From JBEKIK01 sp963838495 (GTDB lineage Bacteria > Planctomycetota > Planctomycetia > Pirellulales > Thermoguttaceae): DNA of 64,000 nt. Of this stretch, positions 1 through 9,661 are shown piece after piece (positions within the stretch are counted from its first letter, which is position 1; each line of letters opens with the position of its first letter). The DNA is taken from positions 558,001 through 622,000 of the forward strand of contig CAWIRC010000004.1 of NCBI GenBank assembly GCA_963838495.1. Reading direction: 5' to 3'. A program made the position numbers and the translations under genes. The notes under the pieces were generated by a model. That model made no database searches. It saw only the letters and a program-made list of their open reading frames with translations, and was not told the origin of the DNA.

Positions 1-547
1 TTTCGGCCTTTTCATCACAGGCACACTGGTGATATATGATGCGCCGCTTATACAAGATCTTCTCGGTACTGCGATACAAGGGCAAATCGAAAGCAGGTCA
101 GGAGTGCTGGGCATAGCGGGGCAGGCATATGAAAGCCGGAACATCGCGGTCGCTGCGATTACGACATTGGCCATTAATTTCTTTCTCGGTTCGTTGATGG
201 TGATCACGTTGCCTTCGATTGTCGTGCCCGGGATAGGCGTGTTGATGGCCGTGTTTCGCGCCACGGTATGGGGGGTTCTGTTGGCCGCAACATCGATGAC
301 CCTTGCCCGGGGCATGATTTTTCACACGGGCACGCTGTTGCTGGAAGGCGAAGGTTATATACTCGCCGCGTTCTTCGGCCTGCTGGTGCCCATTTATCTT
401 TTCAGCCCGGGGATGGGCAAAACGGCGTGGGGGCGCTACGGGCAGGCTGTGGTTATGAATCTTAAGGGAAACCTTATCGTGCTGGCGGTGCTTGCCGCCG
501 CTGCCTTATATGAAGCCATTGAAGTGATCTTTCAAATGGGAGGATAA
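1..547 (+). CDS. Polytopic membrane protein, SpoIIM-like (5' end cut by window edge)
   Basis: The reading frame is open to the left edge, so the N-terminus is missing; an internal GTG at 29 is not needed as a start. The visible 180 or so residues hold about four to five hydrophobic segments separated by short loops, with a glycine- and proline-rich first half (LPSIVVPGIG), a central LLLEGEGYILAA stretch and a short acidic C-terminus. The pattern of small-residue helices with an LEGEGYILAA-type segment resembles the SpoIIM/DUF95 membrane family, but this is a resemblance only. It ends 105 bases before the start of the hydrolase gene on the same strand. Function unknown. Confidence 0.6.
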   Translation, partial: FGLFITGTLVIYDAPLIQDLLGTAIQGQIESRSGVLGIAGQAYESRNIAVAAITTLAINFFLGSLMVITLPSIVVPGIGVLMAVFRATVWGVLLAATSMTLARGMIFHTGTLLLEGEGYILAAFFGLLVPIYLFSPGMGKTAWGRYGQAVVMNLKGNLIVLAVLAAAALYEAIEVIFQMGG

Positions 548-651
548 CAGGTCGCGGCCCGAGGCGGAAAGTGAAGGCCGAAACCGTTTCAAATTCGTGC
601 AACGACACCAATTCAACCGATGTTCATTTATATTTTCGGAAAGGAACGATC

Positions 652-2649
652 ATGTCGCCAGGATGCTTAATTCGCGGCGTTTTTTGTTCGGGTTTGCTGT
701 TTGTTTCCTGGGGAGCGTTCGCCGCAGAGGCGGACAATTCCGACAAGACCGGCAAATCCCCGGCCGACGAATTGCCTGCGCACATCAGCCGCCTGACCTG
801 GTTTGGCGAGCGGGCCGACTGGTCGTTGGACGGGAAAAAAATCCTCTTCCTCGTCAAAACCTACGGCGACGTCTACGAAATCGAGCTGTCCACAAAGATC
901 ATTCGTCCGGTAACTCACCATTATTATCACCGCGGCTACACCCGGGCGTTGTATCTGGCCAACGGCGACATCCTGCTTTCCGGCCCGGAGGAGTTCGATC
1001 CGAAAAATCCCCACGTAAGCCGCGTGCAGTGTTATCTTTATGTTCTCGATAAAAGCCTGACCAAGCCGCCCGTGCCTTTGGGCACCAAGTGCAGCGAAGG
1101 CCCTGCCGTCTCGCGCAAGCGGATGCACATCGCCTGGGCCCACGTGGCCGAGCAATACCCGGACGAAATGGCGAAAGGCCAGTCGCGCATTCAAGAGGCC
1201 GATATAGTGTACGAAAACGGCACACCGAAGCTGGCCAATCAAAAGATCATCGTCCAAAGCCGGGACCTGCCCTTTAAATGCACGCTGGAGCCGCAGAACT
1301 TCCGCCCGAGCGAGGAACGCGAACTCACCTTCTCCGCCTACGGATACCAGGGCACCGAAGTATGCGGCATCGATCTTGCCAGCAAAAAAGTCGTGAATTA
1401 TTCCAACGCCCCCGACCAATACGATGAGCCCGAAGGCATATTTCCCGACGGCCAATACACCTGCGTGGAGTGCGACCGCCAGAACCACAAAGGATCGAAT
1501 TACGTCGATCTCTGGAAACTCAAACTCGACGGCTCCGGGCAGACGGAACGGATGACCCACTTTTCCGACTATCCGGGCTACAAGTCCTCCAATCCCGTCA
1601 TCTCTGACGACGGCCGGCTGATGGCCTTTCAAATGGCCAAGTCGAAAGACCAGGCCGGCGTGGGCCATGGCATCTTTATCTACGACTTCGCCAAGGCTCC
1701 GGCGCCGGCGCAACAACCGGCGGCATCCAACGAGCAGACCCAACCGCCCGCGAAAAAAGAACTACCCGCGGCCAAAGAATCGCCGGGCGTTAAGGTGTTG
1801 CGCGATCTGGAATATTCCCGGGCCGGCGACAAAAAGCTGCTCTTGGACCTGTATCTGCCCGAAAACCCGCCCCATCCGCTGCCGCTTATAATCTGGATTC
1901 ACGGCGGGGCATGGTTGGGCGGAGACAAGGCCGGTTGCCAGGCGCGGCGCATGCTCCAGCGGGGCTATGCCGTGGCAAGTGCAAATTACCGGCTCAGCGG
2001 CGAGGCCGTCTTCCCCGCCCAAATCGAAGACTGCAAGGCGGCAGTGCGCTGGCTCCGCGCACACGCCGGGCAATACGGGCTCGATCCAGACCGCTTCGGC
2101 GCCTGGGGCGATTCCGCCGGCGGACACCTGGTCGCGCTCTTGGGCACTAGCGGCGATGCGAAGGAATTCGACAAAGGCGAGAACCTTGAATTTTCCAGCC
2201 GCGTGCAGGCCGTGTGCGACTATTACGGCCCCACCGACCTCCTGCAAATGCAGGCCCACGCGCTGCCCGGCTCTGTGATGCAACACGACACGCCGAATTC
2301 GCCCGAGTCGCGACTGATCGGCGGTCCAATTCAGGAGAACAAGGACAAGGCTGCCCTGGCAAACCCGATTACTTATGTCACGCCCGCCGCACCTCCGTTT
2401 CTTATCGTCCACGGCGACCATGACCCGCTGGTTCCCTATAATCAAAGCGAGTTATTATACGAGGCCTTGAAAAAGGCCGGCACAAGCGTGCACTTGCACA
2501 TCATCGAAGGCGCCGGTCACGGCTCCGGCTTCGGCGGCGGCGACGTCGCCGAAATGGTGAACGCCTTTTTCGACCGCCACCTGAAAGGCGTCGGCAGCGA
2601 TGCGAAAATAGAAACCGAGATTACACGCAGCAAAGCGCCTGGGAAGTGA
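652..2649 (+). CDS. Exported alpha/beta hydrolase with N-terminal beta-propeller-like half
   Basis: A 665-residue protein. The ATG at 652 is preferred over an in-frame GTG at 571 because GGAAAGGAA precedes it and because the protein then starts with a clean signal peptide (cleavage near AFA-A). Residues about 45-370 carry WSLDGKK and similar TolB/WD-like strands; a proline- and alanine-rich linker follows; the C-terminal third is an alpha/beta hydrolase of the BD-FAE or carboxylesterase type. Visible catalytic elements are HGGAW (oxyanion hole, about residue 416), GDSAGG with the nucleophile serine (about 486), HGDHDPLVP with the acid, and GAGHG with the histidine (about 621). Probably a periplasmic esterase acting on acylated sugars; the substrate is not known. 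Confidence 0.85.
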   Translation: MSPGCLIRGVFCSGLLFVSWGAFAAEADNSDKTGKSPADELPAHISRLTWFGERADWSLDGKKILFLVKTYGDVYEIELSTKIIRPVTHHYYHRGYTRALYLANGDILLSGPEEFDPKNPHVSRVQCYLYVLDKSLTKPPVPLGTKCSEGPAVSRKRMHIAWAHVAEQYPDEMAKGQSRIQEADIVYENGTPKLANQKIIVQSRDLPFKCTLEPQNFRPSEERELTFSAYGYQGTEVCGIDLASKKVVNYSNAPDQYDEPEGIFPDGQYTCVECDRQNHKGSNYVDLWKLKLDGSGQTERMTHFSDYPGYKSSNPVISDDGRLMAFQMAKSKDQAGVGHGIFIYDFAKAPAPAQQPAASNEQTQPPAKKELPAAKESPGVKVLRDLEYSRAGDKKLLLDLYLPENPPHPLPLIIWIHGGAWLGGDKAGCQARRMLQRGYAVASANYRLSGEAVFPAQIEDCKAAVRWLRAHAGQYGLDPDRFGAWGDSAGGHLVALLGTSGDAKEFDKGENLEFSSRVQAVCDYYGPTDLLQMQAHALPGSVMQHDTPNSPESRLIGGPIQENKDKAALANPITYVTPAAPPFLIVHGDHDPLVPYNQSELLYEALKKAGTSVHLHIIEGAGHGSGFGGGDVAEMVNAFFDRHLKGVGSDAKIETEITRSKAPGK

Positions 2650-2709
2650 ATAACGGTGAATTTTAGCCTAAAAGGAAATGAAGTGGTGCGTTTTTTCACC
2701 CAGCGCACG

Positions 2710-5651
2710 CTATTTCCTAACAAAGAACAACATTCCCAAAAAGGCCATAATTAAAAGAACGATGCTCGACGGCTCTGGCACGGGCTGCGTCAAGCCCCCG
2801 CCGGCAGTTGGGCCGCCCGGCAGCGCGGCAATGGTCAACGTGGCCCCGGCGCCGAGGGTTATGGTGTTCTGAGCCACGGAAGCGGCCGTCAAATTTCCGC
2901 CAGCCAACAAAACAGTCGATCCGCCGCCGCTAATGTCGTTCACGCTATGCGTGCCGTCGGACACCTGGAAAACGCCCGAGGCGGCGGTGTAAACGTTCAA
3001 ATCGCTCTTGCTTACGTTTGTTGTCGTCAAGGCGGCCATGCCGGATTCGACATCGATGAGCGTAGTGCCGCTCGAACTTATACCGCCTGCAATTATCAGG
3101 GCGCCGCCGCCGTTGACGGTGGTGTTGCCGCCATAAGCCGCCGTGGAGTTAAGCGTCAATGATCCGGAGCCCAGCAGATTCAGTCCGCCGGCGCCGTTGT
3201 TGCCGATCGAATTGTTCAATACGATACTGTTCGACTGAGTGTCGAGCGTGGCCCCGCCGGACTGGAAGGTCATTGTCCGCACCGAAGGATCAAACACGCC
3301 GTCGAACTGCAATCCGCCGCCGCTGAAGTTCAACGGACTGCCGTTGCCCAGGTTATTCAAGATCGCGGCCTTGATCAAACCGCCGTTGAAATTCACGGAA
3401 CCGGTGAAGACGTTCGAACCGGATAGGGTCAGCGTGCCCGTGCCGATTTTGGTCAGCGATGCGCCGCTGCCGTAAAGAATGCCGCCATAAGAGGTGGATT
3501 GCCCGTTGCCGCCCACCTGCAACTGCACGCCGACGTTATTAGTGTTGCTCAAGGACAAATTTTGGCCGCCTTTAAGCCCGCCAAAGACTGCGTTGGTCAA
3601 CGTAGTGAAGCCGATCACCCCGCCGTAACTGTTGTAATCTAGGGTGCTGTTTTGCAGTCCATTGGCGTCGGACAACAAGATGGTGCCGACGTAGATTTTC
3701 GTGTCGCCATAGTAGGTGTTCGAGGCGGAGAGCGTGAGCATTCCCGAGCCGATTTTTGTAAGCCCGCCGTCGCCGCTGAGGCGCCGGAAACAGTGCAATG
3801 CAAAGCCGTTTGTGTCGATTTCGCCCCGCCCCTCCCGATAGTCGCCGGGACGGCGAACTTCAATGTGCCCATTGCCATCAGCGTGCCCCCGGACCAGGTG
3901 CAAGTGCCGCCGTGGTCCAGTTTCCGGGAGTGCCGCCGCCAAGCACAACCTGAGCGGTCTTCAATGTGCCGCCGTTTATCAACAGGTTTCCCGTATACGT
4001 GGTGCCGCTGACGGTGTTCCCCAGTTGCACGTTCCAGGCCCGCACCGTGCCGCCGCTTAGGATTTCCAGCGTGCCGTTGCCTTGATCGCCGACATAAATA
4101 GTATCGTTGACCGCCAAAGCGCCGCCGGAGCTAACGGTGACCTTGTCGGCAGTCGTGCTGCCGTTGCCCCCGATATACAAGGAAAAACACGCGGCGTTGT
4201 TATCGTGACCGTGACCAGGCCGCTTGCGCCGGAGCCGTCGCCCACTACATAGGCGTTGTCGTCTTAATGGGTATGGCGCTCGCCCAAATTCCCAGCGTGT
4301 TCCAATTGCCGCCGTTGCTGTTCCATGTTTGGGCGGTGTGGATTGAGGCAAGTTCGTTGATGTATTGTTCGACCATAAGATAGCCGATGGGATTGGTCAA
4401 GTATGCATCGCTCGCGAGGCTGGGATTCAAGCCGTGGGCGGTTTCCCAGGTATCGGGCATTCCGTCGTTGTCCGAATCGAATCCTGCGGGCCTGGTCACC
4501 ACGGTCATTGAAGGCTGCCCGCCCACCACGCTCTCGTCAAGGATGACCGCGCCCAAGGTTCCCAGCGACGTCACTTGATTAACAAGCCGGGTATCGACCG
4601 GATCGCGGCCAAGCGGCGTTGCCCCTGCGCCCGCGACGACCTTGTAATAAGCATCGGTTGCACTGTCGGTGGTCACGGCAACATATGGTTGCTTATCTAA
4701 AGTCGACGAGCCGAAAAATGTCGGCCCTCCGGAAAAGTCGTTGTTAACCATCGTGACGCCGTCGAGGACGGTATTCTTGTTCATGTCTTTCAGGTTGCCC
4801 GATTGATAGACATAATCGTTTGAATTGAACTGGCCGGCGATGGTGCCGCTGGAACTAGGCCCTTGGATGAAATAGTTATTAATACAGTCGAGATAATGAA
4901 CTCCCGAAGAATGGCCGCCCGTCAAGCCATCCGTCGATCCCCAGTTATACACCACATTGTTAATATACTGGATTGTTCCCTTGGCCTTGGGATTGCGGGT
5001 TTTGTTGTCGAGAAAAAGGTTGTGGCTGAGTGTGATGTAATTGGAGCTATCTACCAACATGCCGGCATATTGCGACTCGATCGCTTCGCCGCAAATGGAA
5101 TTCTGGATCGTAATGTTGTAAGGAGCTTGAGATCCAGACTCTTGGGTTATACCGATATTATCATAACGCGACCATTCAACCGAGACATGATCGACGATCA
5201 TATTATAGCCGGAGGTGATATTAAGCCCTTTCTTATCCGAGGCCGTGTCATCACCTGGGCGAATTCGAATGTCGCGCAAAATTATGTTGTTGCGTTTGCT
5301 CAGGGATACATAGTTGCCATATATTGTTATGCCGCCTTCTGGCGCTGTCTGGCCGGCCAGTGTGATGTTGTTGCTGAAGGCCAGCGGGTTGGCAGGATCA
5401 CTATAAATAACGCCGGAGATATCGAACACGATGATCCGATTCGACTGGCTAATTGCGTCGCGCAACGTACCGGCGCCGGAGTCGGCAAGACTTGTAACGT
5501 GGTACACAGTCCCTCCACGCCCGCCGGTCACCAATGCCCCAAAACCCTCGGCCTCGGGAAAGGCCTTTAATTGGGCCAGCGCCGTATCGCCGTACAAGCC
5601 TAAAATACTTACCAGAAGCAAAATAAAAAGGATTGATGTGTGCGTGCGCAT
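2710..5651 (-). CDS. Polysaccharide-lyase-like PEP-CTERM surface protein, frameshifted copy
   Basis: Paralogue of the intact gene at 5860-8757, broken by at least four single-base changes near 4262, 4205 and 3880-3920. Start at 5651 follows GGAGCAATTACG and gives a signal peptide ending ALA-Q. Order: right-handed beta-helix of pectate-lyase type (FPEAEGFGALVTGGRGG, then SLADSGAGTLRDA), a DSDNDGMPDTWE calcium-type spacer, autotransporter-associated beta-strand repeats (TLSGSNVFTGSV and similar), and a C-terminal VPEPSSIVLL PEP-CTERM tail with a basic end. Such tails direct exosortase-dependent sorting. Residues on both sides of each break align with the paralogue, so the breaks are recent or artefactual. 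Whether the enzyme cleaves pectin is unproven. Confidence 0.8.
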
Positions 5652-5710
5652 CGTAATTGCTCCGTATTTGTCAAAGATGAAAGATCGCAATTTATGTTTA
5701 GGGGGACTCC

Positions 5711-5739
5711 ATTATATATAAAGCTATGCGCAATTGCAA
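5711..5739 (-). promoter_or_regulatory. Sigma-70-type promoter of the frameshifted lyase gene
   Basis: On the minus strand TTGCAA (5734-5739), a 17-base spacer and TATAAT (5711-5716) lie 60 bases before the start codon. The paralogue has the same elements with the same spacing at 8813-8841, which strongly supports both. Confidence 0.75.
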
Positions 5740-5859
5740 CCTTTTTTACCACATATCAGCATCATATTTCACAGCAATTGGGAGCCTGCGATCTAATGAC
5801 AACAACCTTTGGGTGGTGCGACCGGAGAAACAAAGGATGTTGCTGCCCAGTGTAGCGCG

Positions 5860-8757
5860 CTATTGAGATCTCTTCCAATAGCATAATATTCCCAAGGCGG
5901 CAATGATTAGAAGCACAATTCCCGACGGCTCGGGCACGGGCTGCGCCAAGCCCCCGCCGGCAGTTGGGCCGCCCGGCAGCGCAGCAATGGTCAACGTGGC
6001 CCCGGCGCCGAGGGTTATGGTGTTTTGAGCCACGGAAGTGGCCGTCAAATTGGCGCCGGCAGCCAAGATAGTAGTGCCAACGCCGCTAATGTTGCCCACG
6101 GTACGCGGGCCGGAATCGACTTGGAACGTAGCCATGGGATCCGACGTGGTTATGTCCGAGGTCGTGGCGATTTGGCCCATGGGAGCCAATTCCAGCTTGC
6201 CGCCGCTTACGATCGTGTCGCCGGTGTACGTGCTGGGAGCATTAAGGGTCAGCGTGCCGGAGCCGGTCTTTGTCAATCCGCCCGAGCCGCCGTTGCCGAT
6301 GGAATTGGCCAAAATGATGTCCTTTCCGTTGGTATCGAGCGTGGCCCCGCCGGACTGGAAGGTCATTGTGCGTGTCGATGGATCGAAAACTCCGCCGAAT
6401 TGCAGTCCGCCGCCGTTGAAGTTCAACAACGTGCCGTTGCCGAGTCTATTCAAGGCAGAGGCCTGCATCAAACCGCCGTTGAAATTGACCGGGCCGTTAA
6501 ATGTGTTGGTGGCGGTAAGGGTGAGGGCGCCGGAGCCGGCTTTAGTCAGTGTTCCAGCGCCGGATACAGCGCCGCTATAGGATGTGGATTGCCCGTTGCC
6601 GCCTACCTGCAACTGCACGGCGGCGGAACTGGCGTTGGTCAACGCTAAACTTTGGTTCCCTTTAAGACCGCCTAGGACTGCGCCGGTTAGCGTGCCGAAA
6701 CTCAACGTTCCGCCGTAATTGCTGTAATCGAGAGTGCTGTTTTGCAGTGCATTGGCGTTGGATAACAAAATGGCGCCGCCGTAGATTTTCGTGTCGCCGT
6801 AGAAGGTGTTCGAGGCTGAGAGCGTCAGATTTCCTGAGCCGATTTTTGTAAGCCCGCCGTTGCCGCTGAGGGCGCCGGAAACGGTGCAAGCAAAACCGTT
6901 CGAGTCCAGAGTCGCCCCGCCCGCCCCGATAGTCGCCGGAACGGCGAACTTAAATGTGTTCATTGCCTGCACCGTGCCCCCGGACCAGGTGCAAGTGCCG
7001 CCCGTGGTCCAGTTTCCAGGCGTGCCGCCGCCGAGCACGACCTGGACGGTCTTCAAGGTGCCGCCGCTAAGAAGCAGGTTTCCCGTATACGTGGTGCCGC
7101 CCACGGTGTTGCCCAGTTGCACGTTCCAAGCCTGCACCGTGCCGCCGTTTTGGATCTCCAGCGTGCCGTTGCTTTGGTCGCCGACATAAATGGTATCGTT
7201 GACCGCCAGCGCGCCGCCAGAGCTAACGGTGACCTTGTCTGGGGTCGTGCTGCCGTTACCGCCGATGTGCAAGGAAAAGCACGCGGCGTTGGTCGTGACC
7301 GTGACCAGGCCGTTTGTGCCTGAGCCTTCGCCCACCACGTAGGCGTTGTCGTTGTTGGTGGGTGTGGCGCTTGCCCAAATTCCCGGCGTGCCCCAATCGC
7401 TGCCGTTGCTGTTCCAGGTTCGGGTGGCGTGGATCGAGGCAAGCTCATTGATGTATTGTTCGACCATATAGTAGCCGATAGGATTGGTTAAGTTTGCATC
7501 GCTTGCGAGGCTGGGATTCAGACCGTGGGCGGTTTCCCAAGTGTCTGGAATCCCGTCGTTGTCCGAATCGAATCCGGCGGGCCTGGTAACCACGGTCATG
7601 GCCGGCTGCCCGCCCACCACTGATTCGTCGTTAACTCGTGCGTTGCCCAAAGTTCCCAGAGACGTCAGTTGAGCGACCAGCCGCGTATCGACCGGATCGC
7701 GGTTTTGCGGCATTGCCCCTGCGCCCGCTAGCACCTTGGTATAGGCCGTAGCTGCGCTGTCAATGGTCACCGGCACGGGTATCGGTATTATGTTATTGCA
7801 CAACGGCGCGTCATAGAACGTCGGACCGGGATAAGTAGTAGATTGATAATAGTCCGACGGGACGACCGGGACGCTGTCAAGCACGCCGTTTTTGTTCACG
7901 TCCTTTACGTTGCCGGTTTGATAGACCCAATCGGTATCAAAGTACTCTCCGGTAACTTGGTTGGCAGCAGTGGTGCTGGGACCGGAGATAAAAGTGTTGC
8001 CTATGACTTCGAGGTTGTGCACTGCTCCTGAATGTCCGCCGCACAGGCCCACGATTCCAAAGTTATACACCACGTTGTTGATGTACTGAATAGTTCCCTT
8101 GACCTTGGGATTGCGGCTCCAATTATCGATAAACAGGTTGTGGCTGAATGTGACGCCTTCGGCATTTTCGAAAAGGCCGCCAAAGTACTGCGGGTTTAGC
8201 GGTTCGCCGATGATGCAGTTCTGGAACGTAGCCATGCCGGCGCCGACCGCGTCTTTGGTCAAACCGGTATTGTCCCAGCGCCCCCACTCGACCGAGACAT
8301 GGTCGAATATCAAATTTGTGCAGTCGGTGGCGCTGAGCGCCTTGGCGCCGCTGGAGCTGTTGACGCCCGCGTGAATGCGGATATCCCTCATGATCACGTT
8401 GCTGACGTTGCTCAGGGAGACGTAATTGTTATAAATGGTAATGCCGCCGCCGGGCGCGGTCTGTCCGGCTATCGTAATATTGCTCTTGACCACCAACACA
8501 CTGCTGAGATTGATCACCCCGCTGGTGTCGAACACCACGATGCGGTTCGGCTGGCTGACAGCGTCGCGCAGCGTACCGGCGCCGGAATCGGCAAGACTTG
8601 TGACATGGTAGACAGCCCCGCCCCGGCCACCGGTGACAAAGGCCCCATAACCCTCGGCCTCGGGGAATGCCTTTTGCTGGGCCAAAGCCGCGTCGCCATA
8701 CAGCTCGAAAACGCCTATCAAGATAACAAATAAAAAGAATGCTAAGAGTGTGCGCAT
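5860..8757 (-). CDS. Polysaccharide-lyase-like PEP-CTERM surface protein (intact)
   Basis: A 965-residue protein. Of two adjacent ATGs, the one at 8757 matches the start of the paralogue and leaves a GGAAGC ribosome site at normal distance. Signal peptide to about residue 27 (ALA-Q). Residues about 28-430 form a pectate-lyase-type beta-helix (AFPEAEGYGAFVTGGRGG; SLADSGAGTLRDAVS). A DSDNDGIPDTWE spacer follows, then a Thr/Gly/Ser-rich region with several autotransporter-associated beta-strand repeats (LTLSASNTFYGD, LTLTATNTFNGP, LTLNAPSTYTGD). The tail VPEPSGIVLLIIAALGILCYWKRSQ-type segment is a PEP-CTERM sorting signal: motif, hydrophobic helix, basic end. Likely a surface-displayed glycan-binding or glycan-cleaving protein. 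Adjacent duplication with the next gene is clear. Confidence 0.85.
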   Translation of the reverse strand: MRTLLAFFLFVILIGVFELYGDAALAQQKAFPEAEGYGAFVTGGRGGAVYHVTSLADSGAGTLRDAVSQPNRIVVFDTSGVINLSSVLVVKSNITIAGQTAPGGGITIYNNYVSLSNVSNVIMRDIRIHAGVNSSSGAKALSATDCTNLIFDHVSVEWGRWDNTGLTKDAVGAGMATFQNCIIGEPLNPQYFGGLFENAEGVTFSHNLFIDNWSRNPKVKGTIQYINNVVYNFGIVGLCGGHSGAVHNLEVIGNTFISGPSTTAANQVTGEYFDTDWVYQTGNVKDVNKNGVLDSVPVVPSDYYQSTTYPGPTFYDAPLCNNIIPIPVPVTIDSAATAYTKVLAGAGAMPQNRDPVDTRLVAQLTSLGTLGNARVNDESVVGGQPAMTVVTRPAGFDSDNDGIPDTWETAHGLNPSLASDANLTNPIGYYMVEQYINELASIHATRTWNSNGSDWGTPGIWASATPTNNDNAYVVGEGSGTNGLVTVTTNAACFSLHIGGNGSTTPDKVTVSSGGALAVNDTIYVGDQSNGTLEIQNGGTVQAWNVQLGNTVGGTTYTGNLLLSGGTLKTVQVVLGGGTPGNWTTGGTCTWSGGTVQAMNTFKFAVPATIGAGGATLDSNGFACTVSGALSGNGGLTKIGSGNLTLSASNTFYGDTKIYGGAILLSNANALQNSTLDYSNYGGTLSFGTLTGAVLGGLKGNQSLALTNASSAAVQLQVGGNGQSTSYSGAVSGAGTLTKAGSGALTLTATNTFNGPVNFNGGLMQASALNRLGNGTLLNFNGGGLQFGGVFDPSTRTMTFQSGGATLDTNGKDIILANSIGNGGSGGLTKTGSGTLTLNAPSTYTGDTIVSGGKLELAPMGQIATTSDITTSDPMATFQVDSGPRTVGNISGVGTTILAAGANLTATSVAQNTITLGAGATLTIAALPGGPTAGGGLAQPVPEPSGIVLLIIAALGILCYWKRSQ

Positions 8758-8812
8758 CATAATTGCTTCCACTATAGGCAAGAATATTTGGGGCGGAAAT
8801 CCATTAAAATCC

Positions 8813-8841
8813 ATTATATATAATAGGACGAACAATTGCAA
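8813..8841 (-). promoter_or_regulatory. Sigma-70-type promoter of the intact lyase gene
   Basis: Minus strand: TTGCAA (8836-8841), 17-base spacer, TATAAT (8813-8818), 56 bases upstream of the start codon. Identical elements and spacing to the paralogue's promoter, though the spacer sequence differs in its middle. Confidence 0.75.
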
Positions 8842-8978
8842 GCAGATATGTTTATGTCGAGCAGCGCGTTCTTGAGATCTCTTGTCAAAAGGAACACTAA
8901 TCGGCACTGATCTGCACTGACTTTTGACATCAGATAAGTAAGCGACTATTAGAGTTCTTCTTCCATGACATTTTCTTC

Positions 8979-9019
8979 ACCTTTCTCCGGTTTAACACCG
9001 GCAGTCTCACTAGAGTCCC
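8979..9019 (-). repeat. Orphan 16S rRNA fragment
   Basis: About 40 bases match the plus-strand sequence of the rrs gene at 14061-14100 with only a few differences; the core TCCGGTTTAACACCGGCAGT is identical. The rRNA sense is the minus strand and corresponds to the region around E. coli position 1150-1190. No other 16S sequence is seen nearby, so this is an isolated relic in the gap between the lyase gene and the TM2 gene. Confidence 0.75.
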
Positions 9020-9058
9020 GATGTATTAGTGCATAGGGGGAGTGACTGAAATGCCTTA

Positions 9059-9104
9059 AATTCTGAGAGTATATTCTCTGTTTCGAGAAAATTCTCCCAG
9101 AATT
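9059..9104. other. Imperfect 20-base inverted repeat upstream of the TM2 operon
   Basis: Two 20-base arms (9059-9078 and 9085-9104) pair at 17 positions around a 6-base loop. It lies 85 bases before the TM2 start. No T-run follows, so it is not an ordinary terminator; it could be an operator or a leader hairpin of the six-gene operon. The rest of the 8758-9188 gap holds only the lyase promoter and the 16S fragment. Confidence 0.55.
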
Positions 9105-9188
9105 CACTATTCTAGAAATTATTTTAGGGGGGGATTGATTAGTAATCTGCGATTCTTTAAATTAGGAATGTTAGTGGGGAATTATTTT

Positions 9189-9614
9189 ATGAGTTGTATC
9201 AATTGCGGTGCTTCGATTCAGCCAGGCACCACGATTTGCCGCAAATGCGGCACCGTGGTGGAGTCCGTTTCACAGCCTACCGTCCAGTCAGGCTCATCGG
9301 CGGCCCAACAAGCCCCGGTCAACGTAATCATTCAAATGGGGCCGGGAATGCCGGTCGGCCAGGTTCCACAGCCGATTGTCGCCGCCCCACGCTCGAAAAT
9401 CGTCGCCGGCTTGTTTGGCATTTTCCTTGGTTTTCTTGGAGTGCATCGTTTCTATTTGGGCAACACCGCCTTGGGGATCGTTCAGTTGCTGCTCACCTTG
9501 CTAACTTGCGGTTATGGAATGTTTGTTACCGTGCCGTGGGGAATTATCGAGGGGGTCCTTATTCTGGTCGGTCAGATCGATCGAGACGGTTGGGGGCGTC
9601 CGCTTGAAGGTTGA
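9189..9614 (+). CDS. Zinc-ribbon TM2-domain membrane protein
   Basis: A 141-residue protein starting at the ATG at 9189, 9 bases after GTGGGGA; an upstream in-frame ATG at 9135 lacks a ribosome site. Residues 1-25 hold two Cys pairs (CINCG and CRKCG), a zinc ribbon. A Pro/Gln/Val-rich linker follows, then a TM2 domain: KIVAGLFGIFLGFLGVHRF, YLGNTALG and a second helix pair with GYGMFVTVPWGIIEG. The TM2 family has two membrane helices and a conserved turn; no biochemical role is established for this arrangement. First gene of the operon that runs to 13403. Confidence 0.85.
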   Translation: MSCINCGASIQPGTTICRKCGTVVESVSQPTVQSGSSAAQQAPVNVIIQMGPGMPVGQVPQPIVAAPRSKIVAGLFGIFLGFLGVHRFYLGNTALGIVQLLLTLLTCGYGMFVTVPWGIIEGVLILVGQIDRDGWGRPLEG

Positions 9615-9661
9615 ACTCAGACAGACTGCCGGCTGAATAAGAGCTGTATTGAAAGGTATTT

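Noticed and set aside
667..1743. Long minus-strand open frame (358 codons) opposite the hydrolase gene
   Set aside because: It is the antisense shadow of a GC-rich gene with strong third-position bias; no start signal and no recognisable domain.
4863..5570. 235-codon plus-strand open frame opposite the lyase-like gene
   Set aside because: Antisense of a repeat-rich beta-helix gene; no ribosome site or family match.
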